Assembly: GCA_003963365.1 (NCBI GenBank)
Contig: RXJG01000003.1
Location: forward strand, 65,543 to 129,542
Direction of reading: 5' to 3'
Source of the DNA: Sphingobacteriales bacterium
Lineage (GTDB): Bacteria; Bacteroidota; Bacteroidia; Chitinophagales; Chitinophagaceae
DNA length: 64,000 bases
Position numbers and translations under genes: made by a program. The number at the start of each line of letters is the position of its first letter. Position 1 is the first letter of the stretch. The notes below the pieces were generated by a model that searched no databases, had not been told where the DNA came from, and saw only the letters and a program-made list of their open reading frames with translations. Shown in pieces: positions 1-7,996 of this stretch.

Positions 1-1
1 C

Positions 2-145
2 AATGATAAATCTTACAAGGTATTTACTGATTATGATATAAAGCCTGTACGCAATAATAGTAAATCACTTACGCCAGATTATTTTGAAAACAAAAAAGTT
101 TATATCATAAAAAAAATAAACGGGCAGGCAATAAAAATTCAATAG
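2..145 (+). CDS. C-terminal end of an unidentified protein (5' end outside window)
   Basis: An open frame runs from the window edge to a TAG stop at 143-145, giving 47 residues that end NGQAIKIQ. The piece is rich in Lys, Asn and Tyr, with alternating hydrophobic residues near the end (KKVYIIKKI), as in a beta-strand-rich domain. I do not recognise the family. It does not look like the C-terminus of an ATP-dependent DNA ligase, which would be the expected neighbour of the helicase that follows. It could be a chance open frame at the edge. Confidence 0.4.
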   Translation, partial: NDKSYKVFTDYDIKPVRNNSKSLTPDYFENKKVYIIKKINGQAIKIQ

Positions 146-269
146 GCATTGCTATTTCAACTTTTTCAGGCGGTTTAACTGTCCAAACCAATTCAGTACG
201 GAGTGCATAACTGTCTGCCTTAGTAATACTTTATTTACCAATTTTTATCAGCAACTTGCAGGTGAATTA

Positions 270-2777
270 ATGGATACTACAAAAAGTACAGGTTATAAAA
301 CAATTTCAAAATGGATGGCCGGAAAAGGATTTAGCCCTTTCCAATTCCAGGAGGAGACCTGGCACCAAATAGCAAACAACAATAGCGGATTAGTGAACGC
401 ACCAACCGGCTGCGGAAAAACATTTTCTGTATTCCTGGGGGCTTTAATCAATTTTATCAATCAGTATCCCGGCAATTATCATTCTAAAAAAAATAATGGT
501 CTTCAGCTTTTATGGATTAGTCCGCTAAGAGCATTAGCCAAAGATATAGGCCGTGCCATGGAAGAAGTAATTGAAGAATTACAAATCCCCTGGAAAGTTG
601 GAATAAGAAATGGTGATACTGCTACAAAAGAAAGAGCCCGGCAAAAAAAACAAATGCCCGAAGTGCTGATCATAACACCAGAAAGCCTGCATTTACTTCT
701 TGCCCAAAAGAACTACGGAGAAATATTTGCCTCCCTAAAAATTATTGCTATTGATGAGTGGCATGAATTGCTGGGCAGTAAAAGAGGTGTACAGGTTGAA
801 CTGGCCATCAGCAGAATCATCCATGTTCAACATTCGTTATTTAATACTCAGAGTTCAATATGGGGTATCAGTGCTACTATTGGCAATTTAGAAGAAGCGA
901 AAGAAGTTTTATTAGCCCCTTTAAAACAACAGGGTGTAATAGTAAAAGCCTCGCTGGATAAAAACATCCGGATCGAATCCATTATTCCCGATGAAATTGA
1001 AAAGTATCCGTGGGCCGGACACCTGGGAATAAAACTTGCCAGCAAAATTATACCCATCATTCAGCAAAGCAGCACTACACTCGTCTTTATTAATACAAGA
1101 GGTATGAGTGAACTGTGGTACCAAAAACTGCTTGATGCATGTCCCGACTTAGCAGGCCTGATTGCTTTGCACCATGGATCAATTGATATGGACCTGCGCA
1201 TCTGGGTAGAAGAAGCATTACATGCCGGTAAACTAAAAGCCGTTGTTTGTACAGCCAGTCTCGACCTCGGCGTTGACTTCAGACCAGTAGAGACTGTAAT
1301 ACAAGTTGGCTCACCAAAAGGTGTAGCCCGTTTTTTACAAAGAGCTGGACGTAGTGGTCATCAACCAGGTGAAACAAGTACGATCTATTTTTTACCCACT
1401 CATTCACTGGAATTAGTAGAAGCAGCTGCATTGAAAAATGCCATGGAAGAAAAAATAGTGGAAAGCAGGGCACCTATGCTTTTATGCTATGATGTACTGA
1501 TACAGTTTTTAGGAACACTGGCCATTTCAGATGGATTTAATCCCGACATTATCTACGGAGAAATTAAATCAACCTATTGCTTTGGTGAGATTACAAAAGA
1601 TGAGTGGGATCAAATAGTTTATTTTGTTACGGAAGGTGGAAACGCATTACAACAATATGATGACTATAAAAAACTGGAGAAGGAAGGTGATGTTTACAAA
1701 ATAAAAAACCGGCGAATGGCGATGCGGCACCGTCTGCATATTGGAACTATTGTAAGTGACAATATGCTTAAAGTAAAATTCTTGAGCGGAGGTTTTATTG
1801 GTGTAATTGAAGAGTATTTTATATCACGATTAGAACCCGGCGATGTATTTACATTAGCCGGCCGTAATCTTGAGTTCGTGATGATAAAAGATATGACCGC
1901 TATTGTAAAAAAATCGAACGCAAAAAAATCAATTGTACCCAGCTGGCAGGGAGGTCGTATGCCTTTAAGTGCCAACCTTGGGTTTATGCTCCGGAAAACG
2001 TTAAACGAAGTTTCTTTACTGAATAACAAACAAAAAAAATCTTCAGTAAACAACGAGCTGATAGCATTAAGCCCATTGTTTGAATTACAGCAACAACTTT
2101 CACATGTGCCAAAAGAGAACGAATTGCTTATTGAGCATATTGAAACAAAGGATGGCTTTCATTTATTTGTTTATCCATTTGAAGGAAGATTAGTACATGA
2201 GGCTATGGCGGCCATCCTTGCTTACCGCATCAGCCGGATAACACCGATCACCTTTTCATTTGCCATGAATGATTATGGTTTTGAATTGCTAAGCGATAAA
2301 CCCATTCCGGTGGATGATAGTAATGTTTATGAATTATTTTCTCCCCAAAATTTACTGGAAGATATTCAGCGAAGTGTAAACTCTACTGAAATGGCAAAAA
2401 GAAAGTTTCGTGATATTGCTGTGATTGGAGGATTGATATTCCAGGGCTATCCGGGTGAATATAAAAAGGCAAGGCACCTGCAGTCAAGTGCGTCACTGCT
2501 GTTCAATGTATTTAACGAATATGATAAAGACAATTTATTGTTAAGACAGGCTTACCAGGAAGTAATGGATCAGCAAATGGAAGAGATAAGACTTCGTAGC
2601 ATGCTTCAGCGAATTCAGCAATCAAACATCATCATTAAATTTCCTCAACAACTTACACCTTTCTGTTTCCCGGTAAAAGTAGACAGCATGCGGGAAGATC
2701 TTTCTTCTGAAAAATTAGAGGAGCGGGTAAAGAAAATGACAGGACAGCTAGAAAAGTTTCAGCATCAATTAAGATGA
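270..2777 (+). CDS. Ligase-associated DNA damage response DEXH-box helicase (Lhr-like)
   Basis: This is an SF2 helicase of the Lhr-core type, 835 residues. A Walker A motif APTGCGKT lies at 44-51, a DEWH Walker B box at 162-165, and the motif VI arginine fingers QRAGRSGH at 357-364. The long C-terminal half fits the winged-helix and DUF4145-like region of Lhr-core proteins. In many bacteria this helicase is encoded with an ATP-dependent ligase, an MBL-fold exonuclease and PdeM, a set linked to repair. Here PdeM lies about 0.9 kb away on the opposite strand, and no ligase or exonuclease is visible. The gene overlaps the convergent histone-deacetylase-like gene by 13 bp. The ATG at 270 gives a normal family N-terminus. 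Confidence 0.9.
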   Translation: MDTTKSTGYKTISKWMAGKGFSPFQFQEETWHQIANNNSGLVNAPTGCGKTFSVFLGALINFINQYPGNYHSKKNNGLQLLWISPLRALAKDIGRAMEEVIEELQIPWKVGIRNGDTATKERARQKKQMPEVLIITPESLHLLLAQKNYGEIFASLKIIAIDEWHELLGSKRGVQVELAISRIIHVQHSLFNTQSSIWGISATIGNLEEAKEVLLAPLKQQGVIVKASLDKNIRIESIIPDEIEKYPWAGHLGIKLASKIIPIIQQSSTTLVFINTRGMSELWYQKLLDACPDLAGLIALHHGSIDMDLRIWVEEALHAGKLKAVVCTASLDLGVDFRPVETVIQVGSPKGVARFLQRAGRSGHQPGETSTIYFLPTHSLELVEAAALKNAMEEKIVESRAPMLLCYDVLIQFLGTLAISDGFNPDIIYGEIKSTYCFGEITKDEWDQIVYFVTEGGNALQQYDDYKKLEKEGDVYKIKNRRMAMRHRLHIGTIVSDNMLKVKFLSGGFIGVIEEYFISRLEPGDVFTLAGRNLEFVMIKDMTAIVKKSNAKKSIVPSWQGGRMPLSANLGFMLRKTLNEVSLLNNKQKKSSVNNELIALSPLFELQQQLSHVPKENELLIEHIETKDGFHLFVYPFEGRLVHEAMAAILAYRISRITPITFSFAMNDYGFELLSDKPIPVDDSNVYELFSPQNLLEDIQRSVNSTEMAKRKFRDIAVIGGLIFQGYPGEYKKARHLQSSASLLFNVFNEYDKDNLLLRQAYQEVMDQQMEEIRLRSMLQRIQQSNIIIKFPQQLTPFCFPVKVDSMREDLSSEKLEERVKKMTGQLEKFQHQLR

Positions 2778-3685
2778 TAAATGTCTTTTGCCAAACGAAA
2801 AGTATTACAATGTGCTTCTACAATTAATTTCACATCCTGAGAATAACCACCACCCATTGCAACAGTACAGGGAATATTATTTTGTTTCAAACAGGTAAAT
2901 ACCATTTCATCTCTTCTTTTACACCCTTCCAAACTGATCTTTAATTTACCAAACTTATCAGTAGCTAATATATCAACCCCCGATAAAAAGAAAGCAAAAG
3001 ATGGTTGTACTTTAGCGATTAGCATTTTTAAATTCCTGTCAAGCAAATTAAGATATTCATCATCCGCTATTCCATTTGGCAAAGCAATATCCAGGTCAGA
3101 TAATTCTTTATGAAACGGATAATTATCTTTCCCATGCATACTGAAAGTAAAAACATCCGGGTTGTTTTTAAAGATAGATGCCGTTCCGTTTCCCTGGTGC
3201 ACATCGAGATCGATAATCAAAATCCTGTCTGCCAGCTTCCTGCTTATTAAGTAATTGGCAGCCACAGCAAAATCATTCAGCAAACAAAAACCTTCTCCTT
3301 TATCAGCGTAGGCATGATGCGTTCCTCCGGCTACATTTAATGCTACTCCGTTTTGCATAGCATACAAACAACAATCTATGGTTCCCTGTGTAATTATAAT
3401 TTCCCTCATCGTCAACCCTGGTGACTGAGGAAATCCAATTCGTCTTTGTTCAGAGGCTGATAATGTTTGAAACTTAAGTTTATTCCAGTATTCTTTTGTA
3501 TGCGTCAGTAAAATAATTTCTTCGCTGCAGGGTTCAGGTGCAAAGAGATTATGTTGTTTGATTGTTCCTTCATGCAGCAACTGACCGGGAATCAATTCAT
3601 ATTTTACCATTGGGAAGCGATGACCTTCCGGTAATGGATGAGCATAAATAAAATCGTAAGCTATATACAAAGTTTTTTCACTCAT
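2765..3685 (-). CDS. Histone deacetylase family protein (class I/II-like deacetylase)
   Basis: An arginase/deacetylase-fold enzyme of about 306 residues, probably a zinc-dependent amidohydrolase acting on acetylated lysine or polyamines. Visible motifs are the paired His of GTHHAY, the zinc-binding DLDVH, a later GVDILATDKFG that supplies the third ligand, and the GGGYS glycine-rich end. The ATG at 3685 is preferred over one six codons upstream. It starts one base after the stop of the pdeM gene (3687), so the two are almost certainly co-transcribed and translationally coupled. The 3' end overlaps the convergent helicase gene. The substrate cannot be told from sequence. Confidence 0.88.
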   Translation of the reverse strand: MSEKTLYIAYDFIYAHPLPEGHRFPMVKYELIPGQLLHEGTIKQHNLFAPEPCSEEIILLTHTKEYWNKLKFQTLSASEQRRIGFPQSPGLTMREIIITQGTIDCCLYAMQNGVALNVAGGTHHAYADKGEGFCLLNDFAVAANYLISRKLADRILIIDLDVHQGNGTASIFKNNPDVFTFSMHGKDNYPFHKELSDLDIALPNGIADDEYLNLLDRNLKMLIAKVQPSFAFFLSGVDILATDKFGKLKISLEGCKRRDEMVFTCLKQNNIPCTVAMGGGYSQDVKLIVEAHCNTFRLAKDIYHLN

Positions 3686-3686
3686 A

Positions 3687-4331
3687 TTATATAGGCACCA
3701 CATTATTGTTCACAATGGCAAATACTTTATCCTGCCGGGTTGGTTCCACCGCAACAAAACCGGTAAAGCCTCCAAAAGCAGGCAATATTGCCTGGGAGGG
3801 AGTAAAATAAAAACAAGGAAACCTCAGTGATTGTTTGCCCAAACCACTTAGTCTCACACCGGGATGTATATGTCCGCTAAAAACATATGCCTCACTATTC
3901 TCAGTAGGATGATGGGCAAAAATAAAATCCCCTATACGCAATTCGTCTGGTATCAACTCTATCTGCATCTCGTCATACATACGTTCTTCTAAAATATCAT
4001 GATTGCCTTTGATCAGTTTAACTGAAGTATGTGTATTATCATTTCTCCAGCGTTTAAACAATTCTATTTCTTTATTCTCTTCACTATGAAACATATCACC
4101 CACAATCAGCAGTTGTTGTGGCTTAAAAAATTGTACCAGGTGAAATAATCGTTGCAAATCTTTTTTGTATACAGCCTGCGGAACAGCTATTCCTGATTTA
4201 CGAAAATGACCTGTTTTACCGAAATGAAGATCAGATATAATTAAAGCATTTTTATCTTCCCAGAAAATTGCCTTCTCGGATGATAACCAAAACACGTTCT
4301 CTTTCAGCACAAATTTTACAGGAGGAGTCAC
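3687..4331 (-). CDS. pdeM: Ligase-associated DNA damage response endonuclease PdeM (metallophosphoesterase)
   Basis: A calcineurin-like phosphoesterase of 214 residues with the full metal-binding set: DLHFG at 34-38, GDMF at 78-81, GNHD at 109-112 and GHIHPG at 153-158. The short length and the FGKTGHFRKSGIAVP stretch after the first motif are typical of PdeM, the nuclease encoded with Lhr-like helicases and ATP-dependent ligases. It is the fourth gene of a tight minus-strand operon, 2 bp after the haem-binding gene and 1 bp before the deacetylase-like gene. Its usual partner, the DEXH helicase, is transcribed towards it from the other side. Confidence 0.9.
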   Translation of the reverse strand: MTPPVKFVLKENVFWLSSEKAIFWEDKNALIISDLHFGKTGHFRKSGIAVPQAVYKKDLQRLFHLVQFFKPQQLLIVGDMFHSEENKEIELFKRWRNDNTHTSVKLIKGNHDILEERMYDEMQIELIPDELRIGDFIFAHHPTENSEAYVFSGHIHPGVRLSGLGKQSLRFPCFYFTPSQAILPAFGGFTGFVAVEPTRQDKVFAIVNNNVVPI

Positions 4332-4333
4332 AG

Positions 4334-4828
4334 TTACGGTCTTTCTTTTTGGTCTTCCTCTTCAGGAAGATTATACTTTGAAGCAATAGAATCCATTACC
4401 GACTGAGCCCAGTTGATCAGTGTGGACTTTTGTGCCTCTGATAATATTGCATTTTTATGAATCCAGGTATAACTTGGCAAAGGCATTCCACCTTCCTTTA
4501 CTTCGTCTATTAAATCGTCTAATTTATGATGTGCCCGTTGAGGAGTGTAACTGGTAAACTCATCAAAATTCAATTCTTTCTTTCCTCCATTTACATGATT
4601 ATTCATCCACCAGGCAACCGGCTGGATATTATTATACCAGGGGTAATGGGTATTGTTACTGTGGCAATCATTACAACTTACTTTTAAAATATCCGTCACT
4701 TCCTGCGGAACCGGGTAAGCTTTTGCTATTGCATTCGGCTGTTCACCTGCCGACTGATTCTTTTTTGGATGGATGAATTGAATTGTTACCAATATAACCA
4801 GCAATACAATGAGAATTTTCTTGATCAT
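4334..4828 (-). CDS. Membrane-anchored haem-binding domain protein (c-type)
   Basis: 164 residues. Residues 1-21 form a hydrophobic signal or anchor. A CNDCH motif at 52-56 gives the covalent c-type haem site. The following SNNTHYPWYNNIQPVAWW stretch is the hallmark of the Bacteroidota haem-binding domain family (Haem_bd), a periplasmic protein of unknown redox partner. Gaps of 10 bp upstream and 2 bp downstream place it in the same operon as the MurU-like and PdeM genes. Function beyond haem binding is not established. Confidence 0.85.
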   Translation of the reverse strand: MIKKILIVLLVILVTIQFIHPKKNQSAGEQPNAIAKAYPVPQEVTDILKVSCNDCHSNNTHYPWYNNIQPVAWWMNNHVNGGKKELNFDEFTSYTPQRAHHKLDDLIDEVKEGGMPLPSYTWIHKNAILSEAQKSTLINWAQSVMDSIASKYNLPEEEDQKERP

Positions 4829-4838
4829 AATCTTATAT

Positions 4839-5555
4839 TTAATTAAAATATTTTTCTGCTTCTGCTACTGCTTCCGGCTTACCAACATCTACCAGCAAAT
4901 CACCCGTATGATCATAAGCCATAATTTTATGTTCGGCCACCAGCGACAAATACACATCCACCAAAGAAAACTTACCAGTTTGTTTGATGAGTGAAAATAT
5001 TGATGGCTCAAATACTACGACACAACTATAAGCTTTTTCTAATAAGCCGGGCTTATTAACAGGTATTCTTTCTTCACCAGTTTTGGTATTTCTCCATCCA
5101 CATAAACGATTATTTTCATCAAATAAAAAGTAACGGGATGTTTTACGATTCGTTACTCCAAAACTGATCAAAGCTTTTTGTTCTTTATGATACTGCCGTA
5201 AATGATCAATATTAAGGTTCGTAAGAATGTCTGCATTGGTAGTTATAAAAGGTTCATCACCTTCTAACAACTTTCTTGCTTTTAATAACCCTCCACCCGT
5301 TTCTAATACTTCATCTGTTTCATCGCTGATGATAATGTTAGAGCCCCAGCCATTATTCTTTTTGATGGCATCAATTAACTGGTCAGCAAAATGATGCACA
5401 TTCACCACCACATCCTTAATTCCATATTGCTGCAGGTACTCTATATTTCTTTGCAATAATGATTTACCATTTACCGGCGCCAGTGCTTTTGGATGTTTAT
5501 CAGTAAAAGGTTTAAACCTTGTTCCCAATCCTGCTGCAAATATCATCGCCTTCAT
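4839..5555 (-). CDS. MurU-like sugar-1-phosphate nucleotidyltransferase
   Basis: A 238-residue nucleotidyltransferase with the N-terminal signature AGLGTRFKPFT (about 8-18), PKAL at 22-25 and an internal NADI that supplies metal ligands. Length and motif set match MurU/HddC-type enzymes that transfer UMP or GMP to a sugar 1-phosphate. In cell-wall recycling, MurU makes UDP-MurNAc from the MurNAc 1-phosphate formed by the anomeric kinase AmgK. The gene immediately upstream (3 bp gap) encodes an AmgK-like kinase domain, which supports this role. Mannose- or heptose-1-phosphate specificity cannot be excluded. Confidence 0.82.
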   Translation of the reverse strand: MKAMIFAAGLGTRFKPFTDKHPKALAPVNGKSLLQRNIEYLQQYGIKDVVVNVHHFADQLIDAIKKNNGWGSNIIISDETDEVLETGGGLLKARKLLEGDEPFITTNADILTNLNIDHLRQYHKEQKALISFGVTNRKTSRYFLFDENNRLCGWRNTKTGEERIPVNKPGLLEKAYSCVVVFEPSIFSLIKQTGKFSLVDVYLSLVAEHKIMAYDHTGDLLVDVGKPEAVAEAEKYFN

Positions 5556-5558
5556 ATA

Positions 5559-7010
5559 CTATCCGTTTATCCAGTTTTTTGATTCCTGCTCTATATGATT
5601 TACTACTACGTTCACTCCAAACTTTTCTTTAAGATGTTTAGCCAAACTATCGGCTGCGAATACAGAACGGTGCTGCCCGCCTGTACAACCAAAACTCACC
5701 ATCAAATTTTCAAATCCACGTTTGATATAATCCTGAACCGAAATATCCACCATACCATAAACATATTGCAGGAACGACGGCATCTCACTTTGATGCAATA
5801 AAAATTCCTGCACTTCCTTATCTCTGCCAGTAAGTTTTTTAAATTCATCAAATCTCCCGGGATTATAAATTCCCCTGCAATCAAAAACATAACCACCACC
5901 GTTGCCTCCTGTATCTTCAGGAATTCCTTTTTTATAGGAGAAGCTATTAATGTTAATCACCAGTTTACTATCTGGCCCGGCTTTAGCGATATCATATTTT
6001 TCAATGATCTTATCATCTACAATGGCCCACAACACTCTTTGCAGTTCGGGTACACGAATGGGTATATTTTTATTTTGTAAGAACCATCGCAGGTTACGCA
6101 GGGCAAATGGTATACTGGAGATGAAATACGGTTTGCGTTCAAACAAACCACGATAACCATAAGCTCCCAGTGTTTGCAACATACGTATCAGTACAAATCC
6201 ATAATAATTATCATTGAAGTATTCTTTATTAAGATGATTACCGAGCAAACTGTTTACATGACTAAAATAATATTGAAACAATTCATCCCGCCACGCATAA
6301 GGCAATGCTGCTCTTGCCTGCCATAACATGGAAGCCACATCATATTGCAATGCCCCCTGCATGCCGCCCTGGTAATCGATAAAATAAACACGATCATCTT
6401 TAACCATTACATTTCTGCTCTGGCAATCCCGGTGCATAAAGAATTTTAAATCTTCCTGCATCAGGAAACTGCTGAGCATATCAAAATCATTCAGCAACAA
6501 ATTTTTATCGTAAGGCAATTGCAATGCCCGGAGAAAATAATATTTGAAATATAACAGATCGGAATAGATAGCCTGTTTGTCAAATGATTTGGTGGCGATA
6601 CAATTGTTGTAATCTAAATTTTCCCCGCCTTCTACCTGCAATCTTGCTAACTGGGCAAACGTTTTTTTATAGAGTTCAAAAATATAATCGTTATATCCAT
6701 GCTTTTGTACCAGGTGAAACAATGAAACATCACCAAAATCGGTTTGTATGTATTTCTTCTTCTCCGCATCTGCATACAAAATCTCAGGTACCGGCAATTG
6801 TTTAGTGTTGAAGTGACGGCTAAATTCTATAAAGGCGTTGTTCTCCGGCACATTGGTTGGATTGAAAGTAACAATGTAAGAGTTGTTATTATGATGAACA
6901 CGAAAATACTGGCGGTTACTGCCAGCTTGTGGCAAAGTTTGAACGGTAATATCGGCTCCGGGTTTCCAACTTTCAAAAAAAGATTTTACCTGTTCGGGTA
7001 TTGAATTCAT
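5559..7010 (-). CDS. AmgK-like sugar kinase fused to a RapZ C-terminal domain
   Basis: 483 residues from the ATG at 7010. Residues about 20-320 are an aminoglycoside-phosphotransferase fold with catalytic loop HRDCQSRN at 193-200 and metal site IDYQGG at 211-216, as in AmgK, the anomeric MurNAc/GlcNAc kinase. Residues 349-483 match the RapZ C-terminal domain, with FDCRGIYNPG at 376-385 and GCTGGQHRS at 441-449. The RapZ N-terminal ATPase domain with its Walker A is absent. In E. coli the RapZ C-terminal domain senses glucosamine 6-phosphate and binds small RNA. The frame opens further upstream at 7094, but those codons lie in a terminator hairpin, so 7010 is chosen. First gene of a five-gene operon. 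Confidence 0.85.
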   Translation of the reverse strand: MNSIPEQVKSFFESWKPGADITVQTLPQAGSNRQYFRVHHNNNSYIVTFNPTNVPENNAFIEFSRHFNTKQLPVPEILYADAEKKKYIQTDFGDVSLFHLVQKHGYNDYIFELYKKTFAQLARLQVEGGENLDYNNCIATKSFDKQAIYSDLLYFKYYFLRALQLPYDKNLLLNDFDMLSSFLMQEDLKFFMHRDCQSRNVMVKDDRVYFIDYQGGMQGALQYDVASMLWQARAALPYAWRDELFQYYFSHVNSLLGNHLNKEYFNDNYYGFVLIRMLQTLGAYGYRGLFERKPYFISSIPFALRNLRWFLQNKNIPIRVPELQRVLWAIVDDKIIEKYDIAKAGPDSKLVININSFSYKKGIPEDTGGNGGGYVFDCRGIYNPGRFDEFKKLTGRDKEVQEFLLHQSEMPSFLQYVYGMVDISVQDYIKRGFENLMVSFGCTGGQHRSVFAADSLAKHLKEKFGVNVVVNHIEQESKNWING

Positions 7011-7057
7011 GAATGGTAATTGTGATTGTAAAAATACCTGAAAAAAATTCATCTGAC

Positions 7058-7089
7058 TAAAACAAAAAAGACCTCTTGCGAGGTCTTTT
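7058..7089 (-). terminator. Intrinsic terminator of the XRE/S24 regulator gene
   Basis: A perfect 10-bp stem (AAAAGACCTC 7066-7075, GAGGTCTTTT 7080-7089) with a 4-base loop. On the minus strand it is followed by a T-rich run ending near 7058. It lies 26 bp past the regulator stop codon and before the kinase-RapZ gene, so the two are separate transcription units. Confidence 0.85.
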
Positions 7090-7114
7090 ACCATCCAATA
7101 ATTATTCGCAAACT

Positions 7115-7867
7115 TTAATTCATTTTACGTTTTAGCATACTCACTTGCTCCTGCAGGTTACTTACCAAATTCCCCAGTGATGCTACATCCCATCTTTGCT
7201 GCGAACCCACTTTATTAATCACCACCTGCGCCTGCCATACTTCAATAATATCCTCTGCATTTACCTGGTAAGGCTGATATTGCGGGTTATCGCTCATCAA
7301 TGTGTATTTGTTCTTTGCTTTATTACTTTTTAGCATGCGTTTGTACACAATACCTTCATTACGGCTCACCACGATATAGGCAAAATTATTTTTCACATCA
7401 TCCAGACCTTCTACTTTTTCTCCCACAATTACTGAGCCGCTTGGTGTGGGCAACATTGAATCTCCTACAATTTCAAATGCACGGTAATTACCGGATGTGA
7501 GCATTGGCAAAGTGAAAGTATTAAGCTCATCAATAAATTCAGGATCAGCATAACCCGCCAAATAACCAGCGGCTGCTTTAATAGGAACAAAATGGATCAC
7601 ATTACTATCAGCCAGCATTTTTTGCTGTCGGCGCTTGGCTAAATAACTGCTACCTTTTGTTTCATTCAGATCTTTACGAAATAATTCATCTAATGTGAGC
7701 TTAAACATTTCACTTACTACTTCCAATACTTCCAGTCTTGGATCGGCCCTTTCTTCTTCATATGCTCCCACCAATGAACGCTTAATACCAAGCTTGTTGG
7801 CAAATTCTTCCTGTGTCCACCCACGCAACTTGCGCAGGTATTTTAAATTTTTTCCGGCTATCGACAT
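7115..7867 (-). CDS. XRE-type HTH regulator with S24 (LexA/CI-like) self-cleavage domain
   Basis: 250 residues. A helix-turn-helix of the Cro/CI type covers about 5-60. A peptidase S24 domain follows, with the serine in GDSMLPT (Ser137), the lysine in GIVYKRML (Lys176) and a candidate Ala100-Gly101 cleavage site in KAAAGY. The C-terminal 25 residues look like a short coiled coil (LVSNLQEQVSMLKRKM). Such proteins are stress-responsive repressors that lose dimerisation on RecA-stimulated cleavage, although many in Bacteroidota have unknown triggers. Regulation is visible: a long palindrome overlaps the predicted transcription start (7889-7911) and a second related dyad lies in the leader (7870-7884), pointing to autorepression. 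Confidence 0.88.
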   Translation of the reverse strand: MSIAGKNLKYLRKLRGWTQEEFANKLGIKRSLVGAYEEERADPRLEVLEVVSEMFKLTLDELFRKDLNETKGSSYLAKRRQQKMLADSNVIHFVPIKAAAGYLAGYADPEFIDELNTFTLPMLTSGNYRAFEIVGDSMLPTPSGSVIVGEKVEGLDDVKNNFAYIVVSRNEGIVYKRMLKSNKAKNKYTLMSDNPQYQPYQVNAEDIIEVWQAQVVINKVGSQQRWDVASLGNLVSNLQEQVSMLKRKMN

Positions 7868-7869
7868 AC

Positions 7870-7884
7870 GCTAATGGATTTAGC
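7870..7884. promoter_or_regulatory. Second CTAA-N5-TTAG dyad in the leader of the XRE/S24 gene
   Basis: GCTAA (7870-7874) and TTAGC (7880-7884) form a 5-bp inverted repeat with a 5-base spacer. It has the same CTAA-N5-TTAG core as the long palindrome 23 bp upstream and sits 3 bp before the start codon. It is probably a weaker operator for the same protein. Confidence 0.55.
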
Positions 7885-7888
7885 TGCA

Positions 7889-7911
7889 AAATACTAAATG
7901 ATTTAGTATTT
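7889..7911. promoter_or_regulatory. Operator palindrome upstream of the XRE/S24 regulator
   Basis: A perfect palindrome with 11-bp arms around a central G at 7900; the core arms are AATACTAAAT and ATTTAGTATT. It lies 22 bp before the regulator start and just downstream of a minus-strand TAAATTTG element (7920-7913), so it would cover the transcription start. This is the expected geometry for autorepression. It may also affect surE, whose start is about 85 bp to the right. Confidence 0.8.
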
Positions 7912-7912
7912 C

Positions 7913-7920
7913 CAAATTTA
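7913..7920 (-). promoter_or_regulatory. Predicted -7 element of the XRE/S24 gene promoter
   Basis: Read on the minus strand this is TAAATTTG, a full match to the Bacteroidota TAnnTTTG consensus, about 46 bp before the start codon. No clear TTTG element at -33 was seen. Confidence 0.5.
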
Positions 7921-7996
7921 TTTACCAGTTTTTTATTATTCTTTAAAAAGTGCTTTTGGGCAAACCATGATTATTACGGATTTTTACAACCGCATT

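Noticed and set aside
7011-7094. N-terminal extension of the kinase-RapZ gene (MVKDLARGLFCFSQ...)
   Set aside because: These codons are encoded by the terminator hairpin of the previous gene, so the start at 7010 is used.
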